Shown here piece by piece: positions 10,230 through 20,934 of a stretch of DNA of 64,000 nucleotides. The notes beneath the pieces are model-generated. The model was given only the letters and a program-made list of their open reading frames with translations, had not been told where the DNA came from and searched no databases. Position numbers and translations under genes: made by a program. Source of the DNA: Acanthopleura granulata (taxonomy: Eukaryota > Mollusca > Polyplacophora > Chitonida > Chitonidae). Position 1 is the first letter of the stretch, and every line of letters starts with the position of its first letter. The DNA is taken from positions 30,499,326 to 30,563,325 of the forward strand of contig JABBOT010000080.1 of assembly GCA_016165875.1 (NCBI GenBank), given 5' to 3'.

Positions 10230-13200
10230 ACCACTTTCTTGTAGTTTGTGTTATCTACGTACATGTCAAATCTCAAACTATCTGGAATACATTAAATTGG
10301 CGATCTAGAAATAAACATATAAACCAGTGTTCTTGTAGTGCTTAAAGTGAGCATTAAGTGAGCCACCAAACTTGAATTTATTCCGAAACTATTTAAAAAA
10401 GTACACAACACTTTTCAGCAGAACAAATCACTACTTATCTCTCATTAGGTGACACCATTTTGCCATGTTAGTCATCTGAAGTGTCATTGCCTCGGAGCTC
10501 CTCTGCACCATCGATAGGAAAAGACAAAACTATTCTAAAATTTCACCTTTGTTTTGTTTTCAAACGGTCGAGTTTGGAAGTTTGTCAGGGCAAACGTCGT
10601 AGGCAGCGCGCCGTGCGTCTTTCAGCGGGTGGCTTTTCCTTCGTCTGCACGTATGGGTGTCAGCATTTAGGTGGCTGTGGTCCTCAGGAACTATTCCGAA
10701 CACAGTTGGAAAAGATTCCTTTATACTGATATTGGGAAGACACGTCATTTAAAAATATGGCTTCACTACCGGGTAGGGCGAAATTGTGCCACGAAATCGT
10801 ATTTGCACGCAATGTTTTCTTGCTAACTCACCCTGACAAATCACAGTAGCCTCCTGCCCAACAGGTAAAAATTGTCGACAGAGAGCCGCTTTCAATTCCA
10901 CTTAAATCTATGATTGGGTTATTGCATGTGAACGCAAGAAGCAGGCTCAAGCTCCCGATACATTAAAGGACCTGAATTTGAAGTACAATTACTTCATATA
11001 TCTATGAAAACTTGGAGAGGTGGGATTCATACCTTTTCTTTTGTCAGAAGGCAAAGGTACGCTCAAAAGCAGATCTAGCTATCTTAGGACATTTTGCTGA
11101 AAGAATTCCCATCATAATAAATATATGATTTCGTGAACCAAAAGCATTTGTGCCTCTCTCAAGCTGGACAGTTCTAATCTAGCGCAAAGTATCATGATTG
11201 GTTCACGCAATCAAATTTTTGCAAATCGAAAGAAATATTTTCTAAGGCAACTGGAAATGCATATTCACTATAATAATTCATGGCTTGTATTTTGTTTTTC
11301 CCCATAGTACAGGGCTAACTCGCGCTGCTATGTATAAAGCTGGCTATAGAGTTCAAGAGTTCGATCCCTATTTGTGTGTACATATTTTTTGTAACATGAG
11401 ATAAGGGGAAAATGATAAAACCAGGCAAGAGAGAAGTCTTATTTGTCTACATTTTGCAAAGCTACATATTAGATATGTTTCCAGCTATAATGAATTTGCA
11501 TGGGGATATATGTTACATCCTTCCAATGAGTGCTCAGTGCGGCCAAAAAGTCTTCTCCATGTTTTCAGTCAGTTTCAAAGCGCAACCTGTATAAGTGTCA
11601 GCATATCGACTAGTTACATTTCGAGAAAAGCAACAACGTCAGTTCACTTTAAGAAATATCCAGCAAAGTCCGAGAAAAAACTTATTTTAAATCCAACTTC
11701 TTATACAGCTGGCTGTAAGAGAGTTTAACGGACAAAGTATTGTGTAAAAAGACAGCGTGGACGCTCATGATTAGTGGCAAATATTTTTTATCGTTGGCGT
11801 ATTGTAGAGCGAGACTTGTTGTGCAACAGCTTCAAACGCATACCAGTCAAGCCCTTGCGTCATTCTGCAGCAGATTGTCACTGTGACCAGGTTGGAAATC
11901 GGCCTGAGCCACGGGGACGATTTCCCATCTGTGTTCAAGGGGTGCTTTTCATAAGCGACTATTGTGTGTATCTTGGCCAACCACTGGGGTGAAAACAATT
12001 ATAAACATTTTGAGAGGGTTGGCCTTCTGAATTTGGACCTATGTCAGCAGCTTCCACATTGTAAATACATTGGTCTGTTGTACATAGCTGCTTAGGTCTG
12101 TACTTTTATGCCAGCATAGCCATCTTACTATCAGAACTTTGCTTACAGTAAAGAACAAGTAAGGTGGATCACCAATTCAAACCACCATCCCTCACCCCAA
12201 AATGCACATAAATGTGCATCTGTAATTATGTATCTCTTTTTTGTTCAAACACACAATTACGTGTACATTCAGTGTGAATCCATCTACAAGTATTTGGGTA
12301 TGCCTGTATATAAATAGCGTTATCAGGTTTCCTCTGATCTTAAGTACTGCAACCATTCTGCTCAAATATAAATTGAACTTTGTGCGTTAAATTGCATACA
12401 TTATCTTTCAGACTGACTTGAACATCGAAAGACAGTGAATGTGTAAGAAAAGTGAACTTTATAAATGTATGTTTTGCATTCCAAATGACTGCCATTTTAG
12501 GGCGCCTCGTTCTGGCTGAGAATGTGACTCTATCTCACTCTACTTTAATGGGGCCTGCGGCTAGGTTATTCGTTCCAAAATCGCCACGACGAAATCCCGT
12601 TACCAGAAAGCGTGCAAATCCTCTCAACCTGCAGTGAGTGTACTTGTCTGGGGAAGTTCTTTCTCAATTGAAAGTAGTTTTTACAAATGGTCCAAGGAAT
12701 GTGATATATAGCATTAACTTCGAATGACGCGAGATGAATTTGGACTCTAGATGCATTATCAAAAGGTGGATATTAGTGCATATCTCACTAATTACGCTGG
12801 TACAAAGTTTTTTTTATTGCCGAACATCTTTGTTAGTTGATTTCCAGGTTTGTTTTCCTCCAAATATAACTGAAATATTGCAAATGTGGGGCTAGTAGTA
12901 GATAGAGTGGTCTAGGAACCCGGTGGGATATTCTTGACGGAAAAGGGGAGCAGCTCCCCTCTTTATAATAAAGAAGGGCTCCTTCCTATTATGTAGAGGA
13001 GAGCAGCTCCGTAGTACATAATAAGTAAGGGTTTATGCGTTGTGTCTGATGGGGCGTGTGTGGAAAGTTCTGTAACATTCATGGAAAATTCCCCTTAGTC
13101 CGTGGTGGGAATAAATCGAACTTGAATGTATGGGTATGGAAAGAGTTCTAGAATAGTCGATATAGAATAGGTATATAAGCGTTTACCCTGCCAGCAATCA

Positions 13201-13470
13201 CAAATAGGCTTAACGATGGTATTAATTGGGCTGCTAACTGGGGCCTAACTGGGCTACCGAGCTGGGACTTGTTTCGTTTTGGCCACAGGTTCCAGTTGGG
13301 TCCAAAGTGGTCTGCCCACTGAATCAAACATGGGATTTGGGTGGGCTGGCACCGGTTTGTGTGTGGGCTTTCAATGGGTCCCAGGTGGGCTACACACGGA
13401 CATACACAATTCCTCCCACACACGTCCTACCATACAAAAATATTCTCCTTCACACTAGCCAGGGCACCTT
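10230..13470. other. Gene-free spacer after gene A
   Basis: Contains the 11.23-11.96 kb block shared with 52.7 kb and a small palindrome-rich patch near 12945-13020 (ggggagcagctcccct). Otherwise nothing recognised. Confidence 0.5.
11230..11960. repeat. Block homologous to 52715-53240
   Basis: Shares attttctaaggcaactggaa/attttctagggccactggaa, tgcatattcac-ataata, gcaaagctacat, tgtttccagct/ggtttccaactctgatgaat, agttta-acggacaaagtattgtgt, and gatttcccatct. Its position relative to other matched blocks is out of order. Confidence 0.65.
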
Positions 13471-13473
13471 AGT

Positions 13474-13715
13474 ACTTGATTATTGGACGATGGTGATTTA
13501 TGACGTACAATGATATTTCACTTAAATGACGGCTTTCAAATTTATGGTTGGAGAAAACCAAACATTGCCCAGACAAATCATCATACCTTGCCCTTCAGCT
13601 GTCAAAAGGAATGAAGTAAAATCGGAACAGATCCAGCGAGAGCCGGATTCGAACACCGGACCCCATGGGTCAAGGGCCAGCGGTCTGCAGTGAGCTAGGG
13701 AGGTTTCTCTACATT
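13474..13715 (-). mobile_element. SINE family 3, reverse, with tRNA-like head
   Basis: Reverse orientation: tail gattattggacgatggtgat and acaatgatatttcacttaaa; body atttatggttggagaaaacc; head complement gccggattcgaacaccggac with cccatgggtcaagggccagc. The head carries a tRNA-like box B (ggttcgaatcc type) but is a SINE part, not a free tRNA gene. Confidence 0.7.
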
Positions 13716-13719
13716 GACT

Positions 13720-15260
13720 GTCGAAAGACAAATTGGTCCAATAACTCCACCATGCGAAATGCAGTTTAGAGACTATAACTGAACAAATGAAGTTCTAAAA
13801 GCTTCTGTTAAGTAGAGAAAGGCCTTTCATTAATTCTAATTTCAATCTTTTACTGTTGCACTTAAGACAACAAAGTTAGATGTTCCTTTCGAAGATGAGG
13901 CTTTATTAACTCAGGTTTAGCAAGATGCATCAAATGTTGTGAACATAACGTTTCCCTCCAGTGGTCAAGATCCGTTAAACGTAAACAACAGAAATGTATC
14001 AGTTAACTGTAGTTTTAGTATCCTTCATCATGGTGGGTGCAAATAGGAAGTCGCTGGATCTTCTTGCCCTCCTTACATCCCTGTGTCGGATCCACAAACC
14101 ACATAGACACAGCGTGCTCAAGGTTTTGTCAGTGCATGTTTCAGAATCTTTTTCTAACTGGTAATGTAAAACAGAAATGTTAATATTTGTTTTTTACTTT
14201 TGTCAACATGTATCCATTTAAACTTCTATTTCAGAGTTAATTACACAATAATCCTCAGCTGTGAATAGTCCAAATATGGGACTGATGAAAATTGCACTAC
14301 TACTGACAGAAGATATATCTATTTTCATGCTAAATTTTAGTGATTTCTTTCCACATGCAGTTGTCATCAGTACTGTAAACAATATTACGATTGTAACACG
14401 TAGATTTGCTGCGAGTCAGGCGTTGGTGGCTCGCCATAACACTGAGTTCCAAACACCTACATGTAAATAAACAGGAAGGGGCCGATAACTCCGGCCCGAG
14501 TGTTTGCAGCTTACATTGTTTACAACAATAACAATAAAGCCTAACAAACTATTACTCGTAGCCCTTTAGACGAGTTCTCTTAGACTGAACGTAGTGCAAC
14601 ACTTGACATTACTGGCTTTTAACTACTAAGATTTCACCAGGCTTTCTAAAGCTGAGGCATCAAATCATTCGCTGGATAACCTCTCGCAGCACGTGAGCAG
14701 TTGTAGTTTGGCGAGTCTGCGACTATCGAGTGCGCATGCTCATACGAAATATTGTCATCAAATTTTATTTGGGGGGCATATTTTTTGTATTGAATACATT
14801 ATTTCTGGGTACAATTACAATCACGAAGACTACATACATACTGCCAACAAAAACAGAGAGAAAATTACTTACCGGTACTTAAAAACGGGGTCCCGGCTAG
14901 CAAGGGTGGAAATCATCCCCAAATGGATTAAGCATGGTTTAATACATATCCAGTTTGCGATTTCCACCCCGATCTTTGATAGGTTAGTCGAACGCTAAAT
15001 GGGAAAGACAACCTGGGCCCCGCTTGCAACCGGTGTCCTTGCCCACAGAGAACCGAAGCCCATGTCACGGCCCAGAAAGAACTCAAGTAGAACATTCTCG
15101 ACCATGTGTGTGAGGTTGTGAGTGACTTGATGAATGAACGGGGGCGAGGCTCAGCGTGGTTTCGCCTGACGGGAAACCCCCTGTCCTCTGCTGGCTGACT
15201 GTCAACATGCATGCATACTCACGTATACTCACTAACACACATAGACAAAAAGACATGGCC
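13720..15260. other. Gene-free spacer
   Basis: No gene recognised. A short hairpin (gggtggaaatc at 14904, gatttccaccc at 14959) is the only structure noticed. Confidence 0.45.
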
Positions 15261-15262
15261 GT

Positions 15263-15798
15263 TCACAATGGACAATAATAAAAAAAATATATACATAAAG
15301 AGAGATTGTGCTCAGATTGAAAGTACGCAATCGGGAGGAATGGGATGCCCCTGTAAAGGGCCGTTGGAGAAGATGATGACGATGGTGTTGTTCTTTCACC
15401 AGGCCTGTCTGAGCGAGGTTTATAACTGGTTTTTAAGTAAATGCCCTCCTTGGCGAGAGCGGGCTTTGTCTCGGCAAAGTTCTTCGGTGGTGGCCTTTCG
15501 TTGCGCCATTCTTCCTGTTTGGCTCTCGCCATAGCGAGCTGAAACCCGCCTCATCTCACCTGTCTTGTGCTCTCAGCAGCATACGTTCTCTGTCTGGGCG
15601 ATCGGGATAATGTAGGACAATGACTTGATACTGCCGACAGGCCTGGTTGAAGGTTCTCTCTAATTCTTCCACTCGTCTCCAAATGAGGTGATAACGGGAT
15701 AGTGGCTCACCATCATACTCACGGTCCTCTAGGAACACCGCTATTCTATTAACATCGAAGAGAGTTAATATATACCAGGTGAAAACCATCTGGTACAA
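15263..15798 (-). other. Unassigned minus-strand reading frames beside the polymerase relic
   Basis: Two adjoining minus-strand frames, 15798-15556 (80 residues, charged, with YHLIWRRVEELERTFNQACR) and 15532-15263 (begins MARAKQEEWRNERPPPK), have coding-like composition rich in Arg, Glu and Pro. They abut the polymerase relic and could belong to the same decayed element. I recognise no domain. Confidence 0.25.
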
Positions 15799-15799
15799 T

Positions 15800-16334
15800 T
15801 TACAGATCGAATTTGCAGATCGAATGCATGGTCTACCAGTATGCCAAACCCCGCGTGCTGGAGTTTTGTTTCGATTTCTTCGCCACTGATTGTGCCGACT
15901 GGCAGTACTGTGAAATGGACACCGATCGGCTCACATGGCATGGCCTGATCCCGGCTGCGAGAGCTCACGAAGCGGCGCGTGACCGCTGGTTACCCCGGTT
16001 AGAGTGCTATCACCACGACGGACCTCTTTAAAGTCGAGAGGCCTGGGGATGCCATTGTCGGTCTATGCTCCAAGACATATTATTGCTATGTCGGGGAGAA
16101 AGGGAGTGGGGACAAATTTTCGTGCAAAGGGGTGAGCCGACGGCAAGTCCAAAAGAGCTGTATCTGTCTGTACTCCTTGAACAACAAAGTGCAACCGGCG
16201 TGAACCGAGGTATGCGTGTGCGAGCACCCCAGATGTGTTCGTATGTACAAGACAAAGATGCCTTCACCCATTTTTATGGCAAACGGAAAGTGTTGGAGGA
16301 TGGAGTGAGCGCCACGTACCTAGACGCCATTTAG
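15800..16334 (+). pseudogene. Relic of a B-family (protein-primed type) DNA polymerase C-terminus from a large mobile or virus-like element
   Basis: Three overlapping plus-strand frames, broken by at least two frameshifts, carry motifs in the right order. At 15813-16030: VYQYAKPRVLEF followed by EMDTDR, matching the DTD metal-binding motif C of B-family polymerases. Near 16030-16200 in another frame: GDAIVGLCSKTYYC and DKFSCKGVS. At about 16150-16334 in a third frame: NRGMRV and FYGKRKVLEDG. This block order is seen in polymerases of Polinton/Maverick-type and related elements. Only the C-terminal part remains; no capsid, integrase or terminal repeats were recognised nearby. Confidence 0.6.
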
Positions 16335-16339
16335 ACGCC

Positions 16340-16500
16340 ACGGACCATCCTGCTTGCCTGCCAGTCTGCCAGCTGATGAGCCAACCTCCCTGCCTGCCTG
16401 GAGATCAGCTAGCCAGCCAATCAGCCAGTCCGTCTGCCCTCTCTTCCAGCCGGCGAGCCTCCCTGTCTGCCAGCCATCCTCCCTCCCTGTGGGATCTACT
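16340..16500. repeat. CTGCC/CCAGC-rich simple repeat
   Basis: Degenerate cctgcctgcc, cagccagcc and cctccctg runs form a low-complexity tract that keeps several frames open. It lies where the minus-strand LINE relic ends, just after its H-K-H-I-G segment. Confidence 0.7.
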
Positions 16501-16519
16501 TCGGATCTGATATGTTCAT

Positions 16520-17390
16520 TCCAATTGCCATCGTGCTGCAGGACAGTTCCGATGTGTTTATGGGACTGAGTGCTCATCAGTTCTACGCCATCAAAATACA
16601 ATTTTGGATGTGACGGGTCAGACATATCAGAAGATAGAAAGTTTTCGCCTCATTAAATGTCGCAAGCCACTTGCTAGCCCAATTTGACAATCGGACAAGA
16701 TCACAATTAATTTTAGTCTCGTAACTTGATAAATTAACCATTTCTTCAGATAAAGATGTATAATCTGCGAATATGTTAATATCACATTCAATATTCGTAT
16801 TAATATCATTGACAAAAATTAAAAACAGAAGAGGGCCCAACAGAGAGCATGAATTGGGTAAGGTTCATATTCAACACCGTTAAGACACACTTTAAATTTC
16901 CTGTCACATAAGTAATCTTTGTAATCAAGTAAACAGTGGATCCTCAGTACCTATTTGCTGTAACTTCAACAGAAGACCGTCATGTTAAACTTTATCAAAG
17001 GCCTTACTGACATCTAGAAATATTAAGCATTTATCATTTCCACTGTCAAGACATTTGTGTATGTCATGTTCTATTTTCGTTAACTATCGAATAGTTCGAA
17101 TCGCCATGTTTAAATCCAAAGTTATTTGGTGTAAGAATCTTACTCGTCATACAATACAAATTCTTTTTTTAAAAATGGTGCTTTTAAACGACCTCCTTCA
17201 ACACTTTAGAGAGAAAGTGTTGAAGGGACACTAGTTGATAATTATATATATCATGTCTATCTCCTTTTATAAACACAGGACAGATGGCTTCCATGCTGTT
17301 GGAAACACAACTGATTGTAATGAATAATTTAACAGACTTGTTACAGAGGATGCAATACAATAAACAGTATTTTTTAGCATGAAATTGTTT
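16520..17390 (-). pseudogene. Degenerate LINE reverse transcriptase relic (CR1/L2-like family, copy 1)
   Basis: Minus-strand fragments in order: a D-SKAFDKV-H type segment near 16960-17060; LLFLIFVNDI then NIFAD near 16760-16840 (catalytic second Asp altered to Tyr); WASKWLATFNEAKT near 16640-16690; and SHKHIGTVLQHDGNW at 16530-16600. Frameshifts and stops break it up. The same family occurs at 35700-36660. It has no visible 5' end. Confidence 0.7.
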
Positions 17391-17889
17391 ATACCATCAG
17401 TACCTGAGGCCTATATTTAGAGTTTTGAGGAAATGTCTAATTTCATTTTCAGAAGTCTGAATACAAGCTCGACGTAAATCCGAAAGGTATGTTAAAGGCT
17501 GCCTGTCTCTTGAACGGCAGAATGAGAAGCGAAAAGAATTCATTCTCATTCTCCTTTTCGGCGGGGTTGGGATGAATTCACACCAGGCGAAAGTGATGGG
17601 GGTGGTGATGAAGGTGGTTAGAGCCGTAGAGGCTGTGAAGTAGGTGTCCTGCGTTCTGCCTATGGGGTGGTCGGTTGGGCGCATGTTAATGTAGTGGTAG
17701 GGGTGATGTCGTATCCGAGTGATGTCGTCCGTCGTGGGTGATGATGAGGACGGAGAGCAAAACCTGGTACGAAAGTGTCATGGTTGGCACATGATCATGC
17801 GTAACTGATGAAATCCAATCTCATGGTAATTTTACCTCAGTTACGGTTTTACACGAACTGTTCCTGTAAATGCTTAAATAGTAGCAACT

Positions 17890-17965
17890 TACAGGACAAC
17901 CCCACCCTGAACCTCTCCACCCCTACCACTACCCTGAACTTCTCCACCCCTACCACTGTCGTTAT
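17890..17965. repeat. Short C-rich direct repeat
   Basis: cctgaacctctccaccccta and cctgaacttctccaccccta, about 25 bp apart, each followed by ccact. Confidence 0.75.
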
Positions 17966-18019
17966 TTTACCAGAACTGGTAATATCAGTTCTCAAGACTT
18001 CACTCCTTTAGAGGGAATG

Positions 18020-18180
18020 AGTGTTTCGGCTTTAACGTCGTACTTAGCAATGTGTCAGTTATATTACACGAGGAATACTTCTGGTGTGTGCATATAGTGT
18101 GTCTTGTGGCAGGGCTAGTCCATGCCGCCAAAGTACTGTCGCCACTGGAACATCATGCCGAAGACACCAGACATGTCCCT
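18020..18180 (-). mobile_element. SINE family 2 fragment
   Basis: ggctttaacgtcgtacttag, then catatagtgtgtcttgtggc, agggctagtccatgccgcc. Other copies at 45395, 59596, 60635 and 63405 define the family. Confidence 0.65.
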
Positions 18181-18677
18181 ATAATGACTGTATGGGGCAG
18201 CAACTTAACCATGTTTACCATTTAACCAAGGCCCGCTTCTCTAACGCTGAAGAACACATATGAGCACACTGATTGCACAATTCTATGCCAATGTGAGCCA
18301 AAGTGTGTGACATTTTTCATAGGAAATACCAACTACACGGGCATGATGAATGCGTGTTTGTGTAACATTTGAGTTATTCCATTGTTACTTCTGCCAGTTA
18401 CCAGTCTGCTCACAGCCACAGAAATCTTCTGAGTGATGCAAGGGCCTCTCCGGTATACAGTTATAGTTGTTATATAAAAGGCGTAGCCGAAGAAATATGC
18501 CAGTTAAAAATGTTTTCATTACCATGAATGGGCCTACAGCGTCTTGTTTGAAATACCTGGGTTGGTTTCCCTTCCCGTATAAATAAGGTGAAAGGGATCT
18601 TTCGCTATTCCAATAAAAGTTAACGTGTGTGTGGCTACATGTAACTTTCAGAAAAGTCACTCGATTTTGATATGGAT

Positions 18678-18910
18678 TGATGTTTTTACGCCGTACTCAA
18701 GAATGTTTCACTTATACGATGTGGGAGGAAACTGGGCAGAGAACGGGGAAAACCGACAACCATTCTCAGATTGTTGGCAGACCTTCCCTCATACGTTCGG
18801 AAGAGGAAGCCAGAATAAGTCGGACTTAAACTCACAGCATCCACATTTGTGAGAGGATCTTGGGTGATTGCGCTGCGGAGACGCGCTACCCCCTCGGCAA
18901 CAGTGCTTCC
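18678..18910 (-). mobile_element. SINE family 1, reverse
   Basis: tttttacgccgtactcaaga and ggaggaaactgggcagagaa are the reverse body; cttaaactcacagc and the tRNA-like head complement follow. Confidence 0.8.
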
Positions 18911-19059
18911 CAAAAGGTATTCACTATAACTATACAGCTCTCATATCTCGCAAGTGAGGAAACTTACATGTACCATTTTCTAGTTCGCTTTTCATTTATT
19001 CATTCATTCATCCATTATCTTTATTTATTTATTTCCTTATTTATTTCTTTATTTATTTA

Positions 19060-19235
19060 TTACGCTGTTTTCAAGAGTATTTCACTTATACCACGGACCG
19101 ACAGCAGTAGAGTATAAGGAAAGTAAGCAGAACCCGGAGGAAATCGCGCGACAATCAGCATTTTTCTGGCAGACAATATGACTGCACTTAAGATACTAGA
19201 GGACAACCGTACGACTGGATTGAAACTCAGAGAGA
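19060..19235 (-). mobile_element. SINE family 1, diverged reverse fragment
   Basis: A (ttta)n tract at 18985-19062 leads into ttacgctgttttcaagagta and cccggaggaaatcgcgcg. More diverged than other copies. Confidence 0.6.
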
Positions 19236-19428
19236 TACCATTGGTGGTATGGGTCGTTGTGTTTATTGGTTAAATGAACTTTAGAATTAAAACCAAAAGA
19301 AAAAATCAGATATTTTAAATGGATGGATGAATGATTGCTTATTAAAGATGTGTTAACAAGATTTCAAACCAATCATGTTTGCACAGTAACATTTGCTCCA
19401 TATCCTTTGTACTACAACATGCTTTTGA

Positions 19429-20930
19429 TTGCACTATGCCAAATCAGTGCCCGTGGAGAATGGAGTGCCCCAGGGCAGTGTCTTGTCCCCAACTCTATTT
19501 AATATTGCTGTCAATGACCTACTTAGTGTCCTATCAGCTAAACATAAATGTACTCTATTTGCAGATGACAAAGTCATGTGGTGTATTTCGAGAAATGTTA
19601 AATTGAGTACCAAATATATCCAGCAAGGTTTGGGTGACATTGCTTGGTGGAGTCTTAAATGGGGGATTAACTTCTCGTCTATAAAAACCGAAGCAGATAT
19701 ATTTACCAGGAAGACCATACAGTATGTTGTGATTACCTTAAATAATTCTCCGGTCATACATTTTTCCTCTTTCAGATATTTCGAGGAGGTACCCTAAGCA
19801 TATTGACTACATCGAAATTAAATACAAGAAAGCCATCACTTTGATGAGGTATGTCTCTCTTAAGAATGGGGTGCTGACAGGCACTGTCCTCAGTTATTGC
19901 AACGTTCCCTCATTCGTTCAAGGCTAGATGACTGCTGTCAGGCTTACAACACGGCCTGTGTCAGGCCTGACTCTAAGCTTGATACCATTCAGTGTGTGGT
20001 GCTGTGGATTTGCACAGGGGCAATTCACAAGTCTGATAACTCAGCTTTCTCCTTATTATGCGCTAAAGACCATATCCAATCTAAGTGGTATGAGTGCCTG
20101 CAATTTTACACAGACGCATCTAAATGTCTGGACACCAGTGTGGTGGGAGTGTCATTTTGTGAGCCAGAAATTAAATACAGCAACCGCGCTAAGTTATGTT
20201 CACTGCCGAACTCCCTTTAATTATTAGTGCCTTCCAGTTTTTGACGGAACTAAGGTCAACACGGGCTGTTATTTTTACTGGCTGTCTTTCTTCTTTACAG
20301 ACCCTGTTGAATTTTTCTTGGAACAAGTCCTCTACACTTATTTGAAATACCCTATCTATGCATCACACTTGATTGCCGTGGCGTCTCTGTATCGTTTGAT
20401 TGGGTGCCGGCTCATATCGGTATTCCTGGTAATGAACAGGCGGATCAATTGGCTTAACAGTCTCATGTTTCCTGACATAACGCTCACTGTTCCCTTATTG
20501 CTAAGAGAAGCAATTAACTCAGCAAAGCAGAAGTTCATAGATATCTGGCAGGACGAATGAGATAACTCCGACAAAGGGAGGTTTTTCGTTGAACACGAGT
20601 TACCTTACGCTATGATCTGTCGTATAGTCGTCGTCAGGACGAAGTACTAGTATTTCGACTAATATCCCGTCACTTATCAACCAGTCTATACTTGTCCAGA
20701 TTCGGTTTCCAGGACTGCGTGGGATGTTTCGTGGAGGAGAGTATCAAACACCATATACGTTTGTTTCCTTGTCTTCGCCATGCATATCCCCGGCACATTA
20801 TATTCGCAGAACTACTCCCCCTCGGCATCCGTGGTTTTATCGAAGTTACAGTACTGAGCCCAACGAAGCATCATAATATTATATTTCAACCTATGGCTAT
20901 TTTCCTAACTCCATGCCATAGATTCTAGAC
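19429..20930 (+). pseudogene. Degenerate non-LTR retrotransposon with RT and RNase H
   Basis: The first frame (19429-19797) has VPQGSVLSPTLFNIAVNDL and then FADDK, the reverse transcriptase active-site YADD-equivalent, followed by W-LKWGI-FS--KT. After frameshifts, 19897-20220 continues SRLDDCC-AY. At 20401 in another frame WVPAHIGIPGNEQADQLA is the RNase H domain signature of RNH-bearing LINEs. Near 20700-20800 a Cys/His-rich C-terminal knuckle-like segment appears. Multiple frame breaks mean it is dead. No poly-A tail or target duplication was identified. Confidence 0.75.
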
Positions 20931-20934
20931 ATCC

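Noticed and set aside
14904..14969. Short hairpin gggtggaaatc / gatttccaccc
   Set aside because: Eleven-base arms are too short to claim function in this amount of sequence.
16235..16625. Cys/Ser/Pro-rich open frames over 16320-16510
   Set aside because: Produced by CTGCC/CCAGC simple repeats; the only meaningful part is the minus-strand LINE segment at 16530-16600.
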